Assembly: GCF_019551435.1 (NCBI RefSeq) | Contig: NZ_CP080544.1 | Span: forward strand, 372,001 to 436,000 | Direction of reading: 5' to 3' | Source of the DNA: Lysobacter soyae | GTDB taxonomy: Bacteria; Pseudomonadota; Gammaproteobacteria; Xanthomonadales; Xanthomonadaceae | Length of the DNA: 64,000 nt | In this document: positions 1 through 9,961 of the stretch, one piece after another | Layout of the letters: the number at the start of each line of letters is the position of its first letter | How positions within the stretch are numbered: position 1 is the stretch's first letter | Position numbers and translations under genes: made by a program | The notes under the pieces: generated by a model | What the model was told of the DNA's origin: nothing | Database searches by the model: none | Seen by the model: the letters and a program-made list of their open reading frames with translations, nothing else

Positions 1-441
1 CGGATAGAACGGGGTCAAATCGAAGCCGCCGCCGAACCACCAGGCCACCGTCTCGCCGTCTTTCTCGGCGCGGAAGTGGCGCACGTTGGCATGGGTGGTC
101 GGCACATAAGGGTTGCCGGGGTGGAAGACCAGCGACACGCCGCAGGCACGCCAATTCGCGCCGGTCAGCTCAGGACGGGCCGCGGTGGCACTGGGTGGCA
201 GTTGGCTGCCGGACACATCGGAAAAACCGATGCCGGCCTGCTCAAACACGGCGCCATTGCGCAGAATACGGGTACGACCGCCGCCACCGAGCAGCGCGCC
301 GCTACCCTCACGCGTCCACGCGTCTTCTTTGAATGTCGCTTGGCCGTCGGTGCCTTCGATGGCACTGCAAATGCGGTCTTGCAAAACCATCAACCAAGTG
401 CGGACTTCATCCATATCACCGGTTTGGTCGATCGTGTTCAT
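1..441 (-). CDS. hemF: Oxygen-dependent coproporphyrinogen III oxidase, partial (3' end outside window)
   Basis: HemF oxidatively decarboxylates coproporphyrinogen III to protoporphyrinogen IX in aerobic haem synthesis, in the cytoplasm. The visible N-terminal 147 codons carry the family's landmarks: a Gly-rich GGGGRTRI stretch, GAVFEQAG, the segment [16 protein letters not shown] and [15 protein letters not shown], where the window stops. The usual protein is about 300 residues, so roughly half is present. The ATG at 441 is chosen because it gives the normal short lead-in before the conserved core. The gene diverges from the YcgL gene, with about 80 bp between them for both promoters. Identification is firm; the C-terminal half is not visible. 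Confidence 0.93.
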   Translation of the reverse strand, partial: MNTIDQTGDMDEVRTWLMVLQDRICSAIEGTDGQATFKEDAWTREGSGALLGGGGRTRILRNGAVFEQAGIGFSDVSGSQLPPSATAARPELTGANWRACGVSLVFHPGNPYVPTTHANVRHFRAEKDGETVAWWFGGGFDLTPFYP

Positions 442-520
442 CAATTCTCCGTGTCAGGCATCACTTTGAATGAATGCCTTCCTTACAATTACAAGTTTGG
501 ATGAGGCTATTCTGCTACGC

Positions 521-793
521 ATGCAGGCATATATCTATCGAAGCAGGAAGAAAGAAGACACCTACGTGTTCCTCGCCAAGGAAGACGGGTTCGATGTCTT
601 GCCTGCCGGGCTGGACGCCCAACTCGCGCCTTGGGACTCGGTGATGACGCTCGAGCTGCACCCTGAGCGCAAACTTGCGCGCGGCAATGCAGCCGCCGTC
701 ATGGAAAATCTGAGCCAGCGCGGCTTTCATCTGCAATTTCCGCCGGCTTCCACCATCGATCCGATGAGCAGCGATTGGGGCACGGATGCTTGA
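521..793 (+). CDS. YcgL domain protein
   Basis: A 90-residue protein of the YcgL family: it opens MQAYIYRSRKKEDTYVF, has a central DVLP...L segment and ends near GFHLQFPP, matching the E. coli YcgL core (IYRSSK...TYLYV...GYYLQLPPP). The biochemical role of the family is unsettled. An in-frame ATG lies 51 nt upstream, but the 521 ATG starts directly at the conserved strand and is preferred. The stop overlaps the start of the ankyrin gene by 8 nt, so the two are probably co-transcribed and translationally coupled. Confidence 0.8.
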   Translation: MQAYIYRSRKKEDTYVFLAKEDGFDVLPAGLDAQLAPWDSVMTLELHPERKLARGNAAAVMENLSQRGFHLQFPPASTIDPMSSDWGTDA

Positions 794-3700
794 GGCGCTT
801 CCCTCGCGTCTGCGACTTGCGCTGATCGCTGTTGCCGTACTGACGGCGTTGGCAATGGGCGTCAGCGGATGGCAAGCATTGGTGCTCGGCGCGCTGTCGA
901 ATTTGACCGCAGGTCTGGCGTTTTCCGGGCGCGAATTGCTCGCGCAATGGAAGGCTGTCGCGTCGTGGGCACTCGCGTGGTTGCTTGCATTGGCGGGCAT
1001 CGGGTTGGTGGTCGCTTGGCCGATGCGCAGCTTGCTCGAAACCGGAGGGCTGCATGCCGCACTCGCATTGAGCGCCACGCTTGGCTTGGCACTGGTGGGC
1101 GTCTGGCGTTTTTCCGAGGCATGGCGCATGCCGCAGGTGTCCGCGACCAGTGCCTTCAAGGCATCCTCTGACGACTTAACACCGGCGCAGGCATGGTCAT
1201 GGCAGGGCTTGGCGTTTGCCGTCGCGACGCTCACTGCGCTGATTTGCGTGCTGGTATTTGCGTGGCCCGGCTTGTTGGAAGGTCGCAGCCGTTGGATTGC
1301 CGCAGCGCTTGCCGGTGCCTGGATTCCGGCCATGCACTTTTTCAAACGGCCCACCGGTTTGGTCCGCACGGAAGTGACCAAGACGCCGAAAGCGGAGAAA
1401 GCATCGATTCCCGCCAAGCGCGGCTTCGCCAACAATGCCGAGATGGTGCCGCTCGATCAATGGCCCACCGAGGTGTTGTCGCCGGTGGAAGATGTCGCCT
1501 CGATCCTGCCGCCGGCGAAAGTGCCCGTTCCCCGGCAAGCGGCAATCGATTCGGCGCCGGGCGAAGTCCTCACTCCGGATATCTCCGTGGTCGTCCCCGC
1601 ATCGACTGAAACGGAAACGGCAGCATTGGCATCGGTCGAAACGACTGAGCACGCGCCGGCACCATCCCGCACTGACGCCGAGCAAGTGGCGCTCGACCAA
1701 CAGTTGTACGCGGCCGCGCGTGCCGGCAAGGTGGATCTCGCATTGCAGTTGTTGAAGCAAGGGGCGTGCGCCACAGCGGTTCCGGATGGACAGGACAAAG
1801 ACCAACGTCGACTGGTCGTATTGGCAGCGGTGTTACCCGATCTGCGCTTGTTGCGCGTGCTGATCGAACAGGGTGCAGAATTGAATCCGGAAAATGCGGC
1901 GCAAGCACCGCTGGCGGTGGCAACGCGCGACAGCTGGCATGGCCGCCCTGAAGCGGTCGCGACGTTGCTTGCCAATGGCGCGGATGCGCGGCGCACCGAC
2001 GTTCATGGCAACACGGCCCTGCATCACGCCGCACATAGCACCGACCCGGCGGTGGCGGCGCTGTTGTTGGACGCCTCGTCGGACATCAACGCGATCAATC
2101 AAGAAGGCATCACCCCGCTGTTGGTGGCGGCGAAATCGGGCAACTGGCGCGTGGCCAAATTCCTGATCGAGCGCGGTGCAAAATTGAACATCGACGGCGC
2201 GCAACCGGCCTTGAACGCCGCGGCAAGTTGCGATGACGATGATGGCGCAGGCGTCGAACTGTTCATCAAGCACAAAGCCAAATTGGATGCGACCGATGCC
2301 GAAGGGCGCAGTCCTTTGCATATGGCGGCTCGCTTGGGTCATATCGGGATCTTCCAAACCTTGTTGGATCACGGCATCAATCTGGCGGCGCGGGATGGCA
2401 ATGGCCGCGGCGTCGTGCATCACGCCGTGGAAGGCGAAACCAGCGCGGACTTCCTGCAAGAACTCTTGCACATGGGGGCGCGTGCCGATTTCGAAGACAT
2501 CGAAGGCTTTACGCCGTTGAAGCGCGCGCATGCCAATGCGCGTTGGGCGTTGGTCTCGGTCTTGGACCCGACCTTCAAACCGTCGTCTGTTGCCGAAACC
2601 ATGCCGGTGCAGCGTGCACCCTATGCACAGGTGTCAGACGCGCTCGCCGCGGGAGACCGCAGTCGCGCGCTTGCCGCCGCCGAAGACTTAAATACCGAAG
2701 AGCGCATCCGTCTGTTTGAAGAACACGGCATGAAGGATGCCGACTTGGCGGCGTGGTTGCTGTCGAACGGCGTCGATCCGCAAGCGGTGAACCGAGAAGG
2801 CAAATCGCTGGCGGGGATGTCCTTGCAGGCATCCGCGCAGGACACCGAATTTCTTGCGGTGGCGCAATTGCTTTTGGCGCGCGGTGCACAGCCGAACGGA
2901 CGTGGCGTATTTGCCGACTATCTGGCGACAGTTGCGTCGAACCCGCAAGCACGGGCGCGTGCGAATGGCGAAGAACTGGCGCGCGTTTTGTTGGCGCGGG
3001 GTGCAGATGCTTTCGGCGAAACCGAAGCGGGCGAAACGCCGTTGCATTTGGCGATCCGTTTGCGCTGGTCAAACCTTGCCGATGCGCTGCTGGAACGCGG
3101 CGCCTGCCCTGATGCGCAGGATGCACAAGGCATGACGCCCTTGCATTTGGCGATCGCGCAGGGCGACCGTCGTTTGGTCAAGTCTTTGATCGCGGCCGGC
3201 GCATCGCCGCGCCTGCGCGCGAATGATGGTCAAACGGCGCATGGTTTGGCACTGGCCAGCGGCCGGAAGGATTTGATCGAGTGGGTCGATTGGCGTCTTT
3301 GGCCGGCGCCGGCGCGACGCTTGCGCGCGCAAGACTTGCCTGCCGCGGCGATTTCCGGTGACTTGCATGCGGTGAGCCGCTTGCTTGAGCTGGGCTTCGA
3401 GGTGAACGTCCGTGATGGCCAAGGCTGTACGGCCTTGTTGCGCGCCGCAGGCGGCGGCCACGTCGACGTCATCGATGCCTTGCTCGACCAAGGTGCGGAT
3501 CCGGGTTTGGCGGCCGATTCCGGCGCCACGCCGTTGTCTGCCGCGGTGTCGATGCGCAATCTCGCTGTGGCCGAACGGTTGATTGTGGCCGGCGCTGATG
3601 TCGAGCAACGCTTGCCGGGCGACGTAACCGTGTTGATGCTTTCCTGCGCGCTCGGGCTCCCCACGATGGCGGCATTGCTGATGCGCCATGGCGCCCGTGT

Positions 3701-4211
3701 GGATGCCATGGACGCACAAGGCTTGACGGCATTGCACTGTGCTTGCCTGTTCGCCTTCGGCGCGCGTGACCGCACTGCCGCGGTGACGTTGATGGACAAC
3801 TTGTTGTTGGCCGGCGCCACCCCTGATCCGGAAAATTCGCAGGCTATCGCGCCGTTGCTGATGTTGTTGGGCGCACGTGCGGAACCCGGCACCGGCACCG
3901 ACGAAACCGTCATCTTGTCGGTGCTCGATCAGTTTCTGGCCGAAGGTGTTTCGCTGCAATCGAAGGACGCACGCGGCTTCGGGCCGTTGCATGTGGCGGC
4001 GCTTCATGGCTTGATGCGCGTCATCAAAATGTTGCTGCGTGCCGGCGCGAATCCGGACGCGCGCGACAGTCTCAACAGGACGCCGCGTGAAGTGGCGCTG
4101 ATGCGCGGCTTCGTAGACGTTGCGACGGAACTCGGCAGCGGAGAGAGCAAAGGGCCGGCCTCCATGGCCAGCTATTTGCGGACTCCCGATGCGCGCGGAC
4201 GTACCGAATAG
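786..4211 (+). CDS. Membrane-anchored multi-ankyrin-repeat protein
   Basis: A 1141-residue protein. Residues about 10-185 contain five or six hydrophobic segments (for example around 10-27, 56-80, 88-107, 139-161 and 166-184), followed by an acidic, Pro-rich linker to about 300. The rest is a long ankyrin array: TALHHAA, TPLLVAAKSG, SPLHMAARLGHI, TPLHLAIRL, TPLHLAIAQGDRR and PLHVAALHGL recur at about 33-residue spacing, each followed by a LLxxGAxxxxxD turn. Several repeats are worn or separated by insertions. Ankyrin arrays bind proteins; no catalytic domain is visible, so a scaffold or inhibitor facing the cytoplasm or periplasm is an inference. It overlaps the YcgL gene by 8 nt and converges on the antiporter gene 6 bp away. 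Confidence 0.85.
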   Translation: MLEALPSRLRLALIAVAVLTALAMGVSGWQALVLGALSNLTAGLAFSGRELLAQWKAVASWALAWLLALAGIGLVVAWPMRSLLETGGLHAALALSATLGLALVGVWRFSEAWRMPQVSATSAFKASSDDLTPAQAWSWQGLAFAVATLTALICVLVFAWPGLLEGRSRWIAAALAGAWIPAMHFFKRPTGLVRTEVTKTPKAEKASIPAKRGFANNAEMVPLDQWPTEVLSPVEDVASILPPAKVPVPRQAAIDSAPGEVLTPDISVVVPASTETETAALASVETTEHAPAPSRTDAEQVALDQQLYAAARAGKVDLALQLLKQGACATAVPDGQDKDQRRLVVLAAVLPDLRLLRVLIEQGAELNPENAAQAPLAVATRDSWHGRPEAVATLLANGADARRTDVHGNTALHHAAHSTDPAVAALLLDASSDINAINQEGITPLLVAAKSGNWRVAKFLIERGAKLNIDGAQPALNAAASCDDDDGAGVELFIKHKAKLDATDAEGRSPLHMAARLGHIGIFQTLLDHGINLAARDGNGRGVVHHAVEGETSADFLQELLHMGARADFEDIEGFTPLKRAHANARWALVSVLDPTFKPSSVAETMPVQRAPYAQVSDALAAGDRSRALAAAEDLNTEERIRLFEEHGMKDADLAAWLLSNGVDPQAVNREGKSLAGMSLQASAQDTEFLAVAQLLLARGAQPNGRGVFADYLATVASNPQARARANGEELARVLLARGADAFGETEAGETPLHLAIRLRWSNLADALLERGACPDAQDAQGMTPLHLAIAQGDRRLVKSLIAAGASPRLRANDGQTAHGLALASGRKDLIEWVDWRLWPAPARRLRAQDLPAAAISGDLHAVSRLLELGFEVNVRDGQGCTALLRAAGGGHVDVIDALLDQGADPGLAADSGATPLSAAVSMRNLAVAERLIVAGADVEQRLPGDVTVLMLSCALGLPTMAALLMRHGARVDAMDAQGLTALHCACLFAFGARDRTAAVTLMDNLLLAGATPDPENSQAIAPLLMLLGARAEPGTGTDETVILSVLDQFLAEGVSLQSKDARGFGPLHVAALHGLMRVIKMLLRAGANPDARDSLNRTPREVALMRGFVDVATELGSGESKGPASMASYLRTPDARGRTE

Positions 4212-4217
4212 GCGCCG

Positions 4218-6029
4218 TCAAACGGGCTTCGCGCCTTCCGTTTCCGAAAGTTGCTTGCGTTGCGCGTCGGCATTGAACAATTGCTCGAGTTCCAACCGCG
4301 CTTCTTGCGCGGTTTGCTTGAGCGCAGCTTCGTCGTCTTTGACCAGGCGTTGCGTCTCAAGCAGCGCTTCATCGTGCGCTCGAAACTTGATGATGTGGGA
4401 CTTGGCTTCCGTTTCCGGAACGCCGAGCATTTGCATCACTTGCATGGCGGTTTCCAATGACGCCGCAAATAACTCACGAACAGGAATGCCGCCGCGGTCG
4501 CGGATGTACCACGCATTGCGGCGGTCATTGGCGCGCGCGATGATCTTCGCATCGGGAAATTGGCGGCGCAGCATTTCCACCTGCAGCAAGGTTGTTTCCG
4601 GATCATCGAGGGTCAATACGAACACGCGCACACCTGCGGCACCCGCGGCGCGCAAGGTATCCATGTTCATGATGTCGCCGTAATACACCTTGTTACCGAA
4701 ACGGCGCACGAAATCCACTTGCTCGACATCGTGCTCGAAGGCGACGAAAGGGATATTGCGTGACAGAAGCACGCGTCCCACGATCTGACCGAAGCGTCCG
4801 AAGCCGATCACCATCACCTTCGGATGTTGATCCTCAACCTTGTCGTGCGGACGATCATCGACGGGTTTGGGTTTGCCGTCCGCGACGCGTTCCATCGCCA
4901 AGACCAGCAGGGGCGTCACCGCCATCGACACGCCAACGACGGCGATCAATGTCTCTTGCATGGCCGCATCCAGCAGGCGCACCTTCGACAATTCGTTGAA
5001 CATCACGAAGGCGAATTCACCCCCGAGCGCGAGGGTGGCCGCGAGCTTGCCGGAAGAGAGATGGCTCAAGCGGCCGACTGTCCGGCCCACCACGTACAGC
5101 ACAAGTCCCTTGGCGAGGATCAGCGCAATCACACCCGCAATGATCTGCAACGGATGGGCGAGAATTTGCGCGACGTTGATGCTCATGCCCACGGCAATGA
5201 AGAACAGGCCCAGCAACAAACCTTCAAACGGTTTGATCTGGCCTTCAAGTTCGTGGCGGTATTCGGATTCGGCCAACAGCACGCCGGCCAAGAAGGCGCC
5301 AAGGCCTGCCGAGAGGCCGACCGCCTGCATCAACCAAGCACTGCCCAGGACGACGAAGAGCGCGGCCGCCGCAAACACCTCGGGCATGCGGGTGCGCGCG
5401 ACGGCGCGAAAGATCGGACGAAGCAATGCACGGCCACCGAGGACCAACAAGGCAATCGCCCCGACCACCTTGAGCACCGCCACCCACCACGGCAGATGCG
5501 CTTGTGTCGACACGGCATGGCCCATCAAAGGAATGACAGCGAGCATGGGGATGGCCGCGATGTCTTGGAACAACAAGATCGCGAACGCCAAACGACCATG
5601 CTCTGAAGACAGTTCTTTGCGCTCTGCCAACAATTGCAACCCGACCGCGGTGGAAGACAGGGCCAACGCGCCGGCAATGAAGACAGCCGTCAACCATGGC
5701 ACATGTTGGAAATAAACGAATGCGGCAAGCAGTGCGACGCTGAGACCCACCTGCAAACCGCCCGCACCGAAAACCGGTTTGCGCATCACCTTGAGACGCG
5801 GCAATGACAGTTCGAGTCCGATGACAAACAACATCATCACCACGCCGACTTCGGCAGCAGCTAACACGCGGTCCGGATCATTGACCACGCGCAGGGCGTG
5901 CGGTCCGAGCAAGATACCGGTGACGAGGTAACCCAAAACACCGCCCAATCCGAAGCGTTTGAACAAGGGCACGACGAGAACTGCCGCCAAGAGGAAGATC
6001 AGGACGATATTGAGTGTGGCGCCGTGCAT
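4218..6029 (-). CDS. KefB/KefC-type cation:proton antiporter with RCK domain
   Basis: A 603-residue CPA2-family transporter. An N-terminal antiporter domain of about 12 membrane helices (starting FLLAAVLVVPLFKRFGLGG, with GLELSLPRL, AFLAGVLLAESEYRHELE and LGGEFAFV) is followed by a cytoplasmic TrkA-N/RCK nucleotide-binding domain with the Rossmann turn VMVIGFGRFGQIVG near residue 410 and a charged tail. This matches KefC (about 620 residues), which expels K+ in exchange for H+ under glutathione control during electrophile stress. No KefF/G-type ancillary gene lies next to it, so glutathione gating is not assured. The ATG at 6029 is used; longer starts would run into the divergent thrB promoter region. 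Confidence 0.9.
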   Translation of the reverse strand: MHGATLNIVLIFLLAAVLVVPLFKRFGLGGVLGYLVTGILLGPHALRVVNDPDRVLAAAEVGVVMMLFVIGLELSLPRLKVMRKPVFGAGGLQVGLSVALLAAFVYFQHVPWLTAVFIAGALALSSTAVGLQLLAERKELSSEHGRLAFAILLFQDIAAIPMLAVIPLMGHAVSTQAHLPWWVAVLKVVGAIALLVLGGRALLRPIFRAVARTRMPEVFAAAALFVVLGSAWLMQAVGLSAGLGAFLAGVLLAESEYRHELEGQIKPFEGLLLGLFFIAVGMSINVAQILAHPLQIIAGVIALILAKGLVLYVVGRTVGRLSHLSSGKLAATLALGGEFAFVMFNELSKVRLLDAAMQETLIAVVGVSMAVTPLLVLAMERVADGKPKPVDDRPHDKVEDQHPKVMVIGFGRFGQIVGRVLLSRNIPFVAFEHDVEQVDFVRRFGNKVYYGDIMNMDTLRAAGAAGVRVFVLTLDDPETTLLQVEMLRRQFPDAKIIARANDRRNAWYIRDRGGIPVRELFAASLETAMQVMQMLGVPETEAKSHIIKFRAHDEALLETQRLVKDDEAALKQTAQEARLELEQLFNADAQRKQLSETEGAKPV

Positions 6030-6071
6030 GGAAATTCCGATCGCGCAATTGCGTCTATCATTCAGCTCATG

Positions 6072-7091
6072 ATGATACGAGGTGACCGCGATGACGGACA
6101 CGGCGATGCGGTCGCCTGTGCCATCGCGCCTGCGTGCGTAGGCAATATCGGTGTCGGTTTCGATCTGCTCGGGCATACCTTTTTCGGCCCCGCTGACCTT
6201 GCCTGCGTTCGTCGGCAGGAGGCCGGCGTCACCATCACCGCCATCCATGGCGATTTATCCGGCGTGGCAGACATTCCGCGCGAATCTGCTTTGAACACGG
6301 CGGGTCGGGCGCTGCAGGCCATGGTGGATGACTTGTCGCTGCCGTTCGGGTTCTCGCTCGAGTTGCACAAGGGCATCCCCTTGGGCTCAGGCATGGGCGG
6401 CTCCGCGGCCTCAGCCGTGGCCGCGGTTGTGGCGGCGAATGCATTGCTGGATACGCCGTTGGCGCCGGCAGAGTTGTATCCGTTCGCCTTGCGGGGCGAG
6501 AGCGCCTCTACTGACGCCGCGCCCGGCGACAACGTCGGCCCGATGTTGCTTGGGGGATTGGCCCTGGCGCCAACGCAAGTGTTGCGGAAACTCGCCGTGC
6601 CGGCGGGCTTGCATTGTGTTGTCCTCAAGCCCGACATGTCGATCGAAACCCGACGCGCGCGTGAAGTGTTGGCGGCGCCGTTCCCGCTTGATGTGTGCAT
6701 CCAGCAAACCACGCACTTGGCCTTGGTGTTGACAGGATTGGCGAGTGGCGACTTCGACTTGATACGTTTGGGGTTGGAAGACGCCATGGTCGAACCGCGA
6801 CGCGCACACTTGATTCCCGGGTTTTACGACATCAAAGCTGCGGCGTTGGCAAACGGCGCGCTGGGCGCAAGCATTTCAGGGTCAGGGCCGACCGTGTTTG
6901 CTTGGTTTGACACACAGGAAAGCGCGGCGCTGGCGGTCGAGTCGCTGCTTGCCGTTGCGCGACAACACCATGTCGGCGTGGCCGCGTGGGTGTCTCCCGT
7001 GGAAGGTCCGTCGGCGCGCATTGTCGATCGGCAGACCGCGCTGGCCATGGTGACGAGTGGTAGCTTGAAGCAGAACCCGTTTAAGCTCTAG
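6072..7091 (+). CDS. thrB: Homoserine kinase
   Basis: A GHMP-family kinase that phosphorylates homoserine for threonine synthesis. Visible motifs are the N-terminal APACVGNIGVGFDLLG, the ATP-binding GSGMGGSAASAVAAV near residue 115, PGDNVGPMLLGG and the C-terminal GASISGSGPTVFAW. These match ThrB of about 310 residues; this form is about 339. Two adjacent ATGs (6069 and 6072) are the only in-frame starts near the conserved core, and neither has a clear Shine-Dalgarno sequence, so the exact start is uncertain. No thrA or thrC lies in the window. Only about 40 bp separates it from the divergent antiporter gene. Confidence 0.92.
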   Translation: MIRGDRDDGHGDAVACAIAPACVGNIGVGFDLLGHTFFGPADLACVRRQEAGVTITAIHGDLSGVADIPRESALNTAGRALQAMVDDLSLPFGFSLELHKGIPLGSGMGGSAASAVAAVVAANALLDTPLAPAELYPFALRGESASTDAAPGDNVGPMLLGGLALAPTQVLRKLAVPAGLHCVVLKPDMSIETRRAREVLAAPFPLDVCIQQTTHLALVLTGLASGDFDLIRLGLEDAMVEPRRAHLIPGFYDIKAAALANGALGASISGSGPTVFAWFDTQESAALAVESLLAVARQHHVGVAAWVSPVEGPSARIVDRQTALAMVTSGSLKQNPFKL

Positions 7092-7114
7092 GCATTCGAT
7101 TCTGGGGAGCATGC

Positions 7115-8011
7115 ATGAAGATTCCATCGGCCGTGTTGGCGGCATTGTTGTTCGTCGCGACGCTCGGCTTCGCAGAGATTGGAAGCGCGGCAGTCGATGA
7201 TGCGCAGGTCGGCGAAGCCGAGTCGGTGATGACCATGCGTGTCCAGGGAGAAATCGGTTTCGATACCTCCGGGAAGGTGGTTCGTCATCAGATCACCACA
7301 CCCATTGATGCGCCGATTCGCGCGATTGTTGAAACGGTTGTCAAGAAATGGCGCTTCCACCCGTATCTGAAAGACGGAGTGGCGGTCAATGTCAAAACAC
7401 CGTTTGAACTCACTCTGGTGGGGCGGGCACAGGCCGACGGCAACTATGCGATTACGGCCGAGACCGCGCGTTTCGGCGTTTCGCGTTATGACTGCAAAGA
7501 CGAAAACAGTGACAGCTGCAAGCAAGCAAACCCGATCGTGCACACGCCACGCAAACCGGCGTATCCACCGGCGCTGGCACGTGCTGGTGTGGGCGGCCAA
7601 GTCATGGTGTATCTGTACATCAACCCGGATGGCACGATTGCCGATGCCAAGGTCGCGCAAACTGCGCTATTCGGCGTGAAAGGCAATCCGCAGGAACTCG
7701 AGAAGGCTAGGCGAAGTCTTGAAGTCGAGTGTTTGGCCTATGCAAAGCGCATCCAAGTGACACCCGGCTCCGGTGATTTGGTCGGCGGTGGCGATACGCA
7801 TCGCGTTGCCGGCCTGCCGTTCCGATTCAACGCGAACGGCGCGTTCAATGACAATCTCGGCGAATGGCGGTTGGAAGCACGCGGACGCAAACGTGTCGCC
7901 GATTGGATGAAAGACTTTGAAAACGTACCGGGGGCGTCGGATGCGGCAGGCGGTGGTTTGCTGTCCATGCGCAGCGAATACCGCCTGATGACGCCGCCAC
8001 CGCAAGGTTGA
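7115..8011 (+). CDS. Secreted TonB C-terminal-like protein
   Basis: A 298-residue protein with a signal peptide (MKIPSAVLAALLFVATLGF, cleavage expected near AAVDDA). Two segments resemble the TonB C-terminal fold: about residues 40-100 (VVKKWRFHPYLKDGVAV), and about 145-185, where RKPAYPPALARAGVGGQV is followed by VYLYINPDGTIADAKV. The second is the typical P-x-YP-x-A-x-x-x-G-x-x-G-x-V signature. There is no N-terminal TonB membrane anchor with a proline-rich spacer, so it is more likely a periplasmic TonB-domain protein than a true energy transducer. It sits 23 nt after thrB and ends just before a strong terminator. Confidence 0.7.
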   Translation: MKIPSAVLAALLFVATLGFAEIGSAAVDDAQVGEAESVMTMRVQGEIGFDTSGKVVRHQITTPIDAPIRAIVETVVKKWRFHPYLKDGVAVNVKTPFELTLVGRAQADGNYAITAETARFGVSRYDCKDENSDSCKQANPIVHTPRKPAYPPALARAGVGGQVMVYLYINPDGTIADAKVAQTALFGVKGNPQELEKARRSLEVECLAYAKRIQVTPGSGDLVGGGDTHRVAGLPFRFNANGAFNDNLGEWRLEARGRKRVADWMKDFENVPGASDAAGGGLLSMRSEYRLMTPPPQG

Positions 8012-8030
8012 ACAGACCGGCATCACTATG

Positions 8031-8063
8031 AAAAACGCCCCGATAACGGGGCGTTTGTTTTTC
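8031..8063. terminator. Bidirectional Rho-independent terminator
   Basis: A 7-bp GC stem (ACGCCCC / GGGGCGT, 8035-8055) with an A-run before it and TTTGTTTTT after it. It lies between the convergent TonB-like gene (plus) and rho (minus), and the flanking A and T runs allow it to work in both directions. Confidence 0.85.
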
Positions 8064-8080
8064 AACAGTTGCGCAACAAA

Positions 8081-9814
8081 TCAGCGCTTCATCGAACTGA
8101 AGAACTCGTCGTTGGACTTCGTGTTCTTCATCTTATCGAGCAGGAATTCCATCGCGGCGATTTCGTCCATCGGATGCAACAACTTGCGCAAGATCCAGAT
8201 CTTTTGCAGCAAGTCCGGATCGATGAGCAAATCTTCGCGACGCGTACCCGACAAGTTGACGCCGATGGCAGGGTAGACACGCTTTTCGGTGATGCGGCGA
8301 TCCAAGTGGATTTCGGAGTTGCCGGTGCCCTTGAATTCTTCGTAGATCACCTTGTCCATCGCCGAGCCGGTGTCGACAAGCGCGGTCGCGATGATGGTGA
8401 GCGAGCCGCCTTCTTCAACGTTACGTGCGGCACCGAAGAAACGCTTCGGACGGTGCATGGCGTTCGAATCGACACCACCGGTCAACACTTTGCCGGAGCT
8501 CGGCAAGACGTTGTTGTAAGCGCGAGCCAAACGGGTGATCGAGTCGAGCAGGATCACCACGTCCTTTTTATGTTCAACCAAGCGCTTGGCGCGTTCGATC
8601 ACCATTTCCGCGACTTGCACGTGGCGTGCGGCAGGCTCGTCGAACGTCGAGGAAATGACTTCGCCGCGCACGGTGCGCTGCATTTCGGTCACTTCTTCAG
8701 GACGTTCGTCAATCAGCAACACAATCAAGTGCACGTCGGGATGGTTGGTCGTGATCGCGGTGGCGATCTGCTGCATCATCATCGTCTTACCGGCTTTTGG
8801 CGGTGACACGATCAATGCGCGCTGACCCTTGCCTTGCGGCGCCATCAGATCCAGGATGCGGCCGGTGATGTCCTCGCTGGAGCCGTCGCCGCGCTCGAGG
8901 CGGAAACGTTTGCGAGGGAACAGCGGGGTCAGGTTTTCGAACAGGGTCTTGTTCTTGCTGGCTTCGATCGGCTCGCCGTTGATGGTGTCGACCACGGCCA
9001 AGGCGAAGTAGCGCTCGCCATCTTTCGGCCAACGGATACGACCGCCGAGATGGTCACCGGTGCGCAAGTTGAAGCGACGTATTTGGCTCGGCGAGATGTA
9101 CACGTCATCCGGGCCGGCAAGGTAGCTCGCTTCGGCAGCGCGCAGGAAGCCGTAGCCGTCCGGCAGGATTTCCAGCACGCCATCAGCGGCGACACCGTCA
9201 CCATGACGGGTCAAAACCTTCAGCACCGCGAAGATGACATCTTGCTTGCGTGCGCGCGCCACGCCTTCGTGAATCTGCAATTGTTCGGCAATGTCCAGCA
9301 ACTTTGCGGCCGGCATGCGTTTCAAATCGCTTAGCGAATACTGCGGAAAACCTTCCGGGATGGTCGGCATCGGCCGGTTGTAGCCCGGTTGCGCATTCGG
9401 ATCACCGTTGTCGTCTTGTGGCAATCCTTGTTCGCGATAGCGGTCACGCTGGCGGTCACGGCGATTGCGGAAGCGCTCGCGGCGGTTGTTGTTGCGCGGG
9501 CCGCCGTAAGCGTTGTCGTTGCCACCGTCGTCTTGACCCTGGCTCTCGCCGGCATCGTCGCGGCGGCTTTCTGCCGGGGCGTCGGCGCGCGCGCCTTCTG
9601 CGGCTGCCGTCGGTGCGTGTGTGTCAGCGGAGGCGTCGGTGTTGTCGCGCGGCGGACGCGGTTTGCGCGAGGCGATTTCGGCGCCTTCGGGCGCTGCTTC
9701 GCGGTGCTCTGCGCCGGTGTTTTCAGGGGTGGTGGCCGCGGATTTGCTCACGCGCGGCTTGCGAACACGCTTGGTGGTAGCGGTTTCGCCAGTGCTTTCG
9801 ATTTCGTCGGACAA
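8081..9814 (-). CDS. rho: Transcription termination factor Rho
   Basis: The hexameric RNA-dependent ATPase that ends transcription. After an N-terminal extension come the Rho N-terminal helical domain ([20 protein letters not shown]), the cold-shock RNA-binding domain (DGYGFLRA...[19 protein letters not shown]), a Walker [13 protein letters not shown] and a Walker [16 protein letters not shown]. At about 577 residues it is some 160 longer than E. coli Rho; the extra sequence is an Arg/Asp/Asn-rich region before the helical domain. The start is a TTG at 9814 with a GAGGA 7 nt upstream, giving [10 protein letters not shown], in keeping with Xanthomonas Rho; no ATG fits. It lies downstream of trxA on the same strand. 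Confidence 0.95.
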   Translation of the reverse strand: MSDEIESTGETATTKRVRKPRVSKSAATTPENTGAEHREAAPEGAEIASRKPRPPRDNTDASADTHAPTAAAEGARADAPAESRRDDAGESQGQDDGGNDNAYGGPRNNNRRERFRNRRDRQRDRYREQGLPQDDNGDPNAQPGYNRPMPTIPEGFPQYSLSDLKRMPAAKLLDIAEQLQIHEGVARARKQDVIFAVLKVLTRHGDGVAADGVLEILPDGYGFLRAAEASYLAGPDDVYISPSQIRRFNLRTGDHLGGRIRWPKDGERYFALAVVDTINGEPIEASKNKTLFENLTPLFPRKRFRLERGDGSSEDITGRILDLMAPQGKGQRALIVSPPKAGKTMMMQQIATAITTNHPDVHLIVLLIDERPEEVTEMQRTVRGEVISSTFDEPAARHVQVAEMVIERAKRLVEHKKDVVILLDSITRLARAYNNVLPSSGKVLTGGVDSNAMHRPKRFFGAARNVEEGGSLTIIATALVDTGSAMDKVIYEEFKGTGNSEIHLDRRITEKRVYPAIGVNLSGTRREDLLIDPDLLQKIWILRKLLHPMDEIAAMEFLLDKMKNTKSNDEFFSSMKR

Positions 9815-9926
9815 GTGGATTCCTCGCAAAGGGCGAGCGCCTGAGAATCAGGCGGATGGGTGGGTGTCAAGGGAATTGGGCGGCGGGGACGCACGCCAGA
9901 TGGGTGAAACTTAGCACTGAAGCCGC

Positions 9927-9946
9927 GCCGCGGCAAGCACCGCGGC
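9927..9946 (-). other. GC hairpin in trxA-rho spacer
   Basis: A 7-bp perfect inverted repeat (GCCGCGG / CCGCGGC) with a 6-nt loop lies just after trxA in the 147-nt leader of rho. It has no following U-run, so it is not a canonical terminator. It may protect the trxA 3' end or attenuate read-through into rho; this role is inferred. Confidence 0.4.
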
Positions 9947-9961
9947 GGGCAGGGTTCATTC

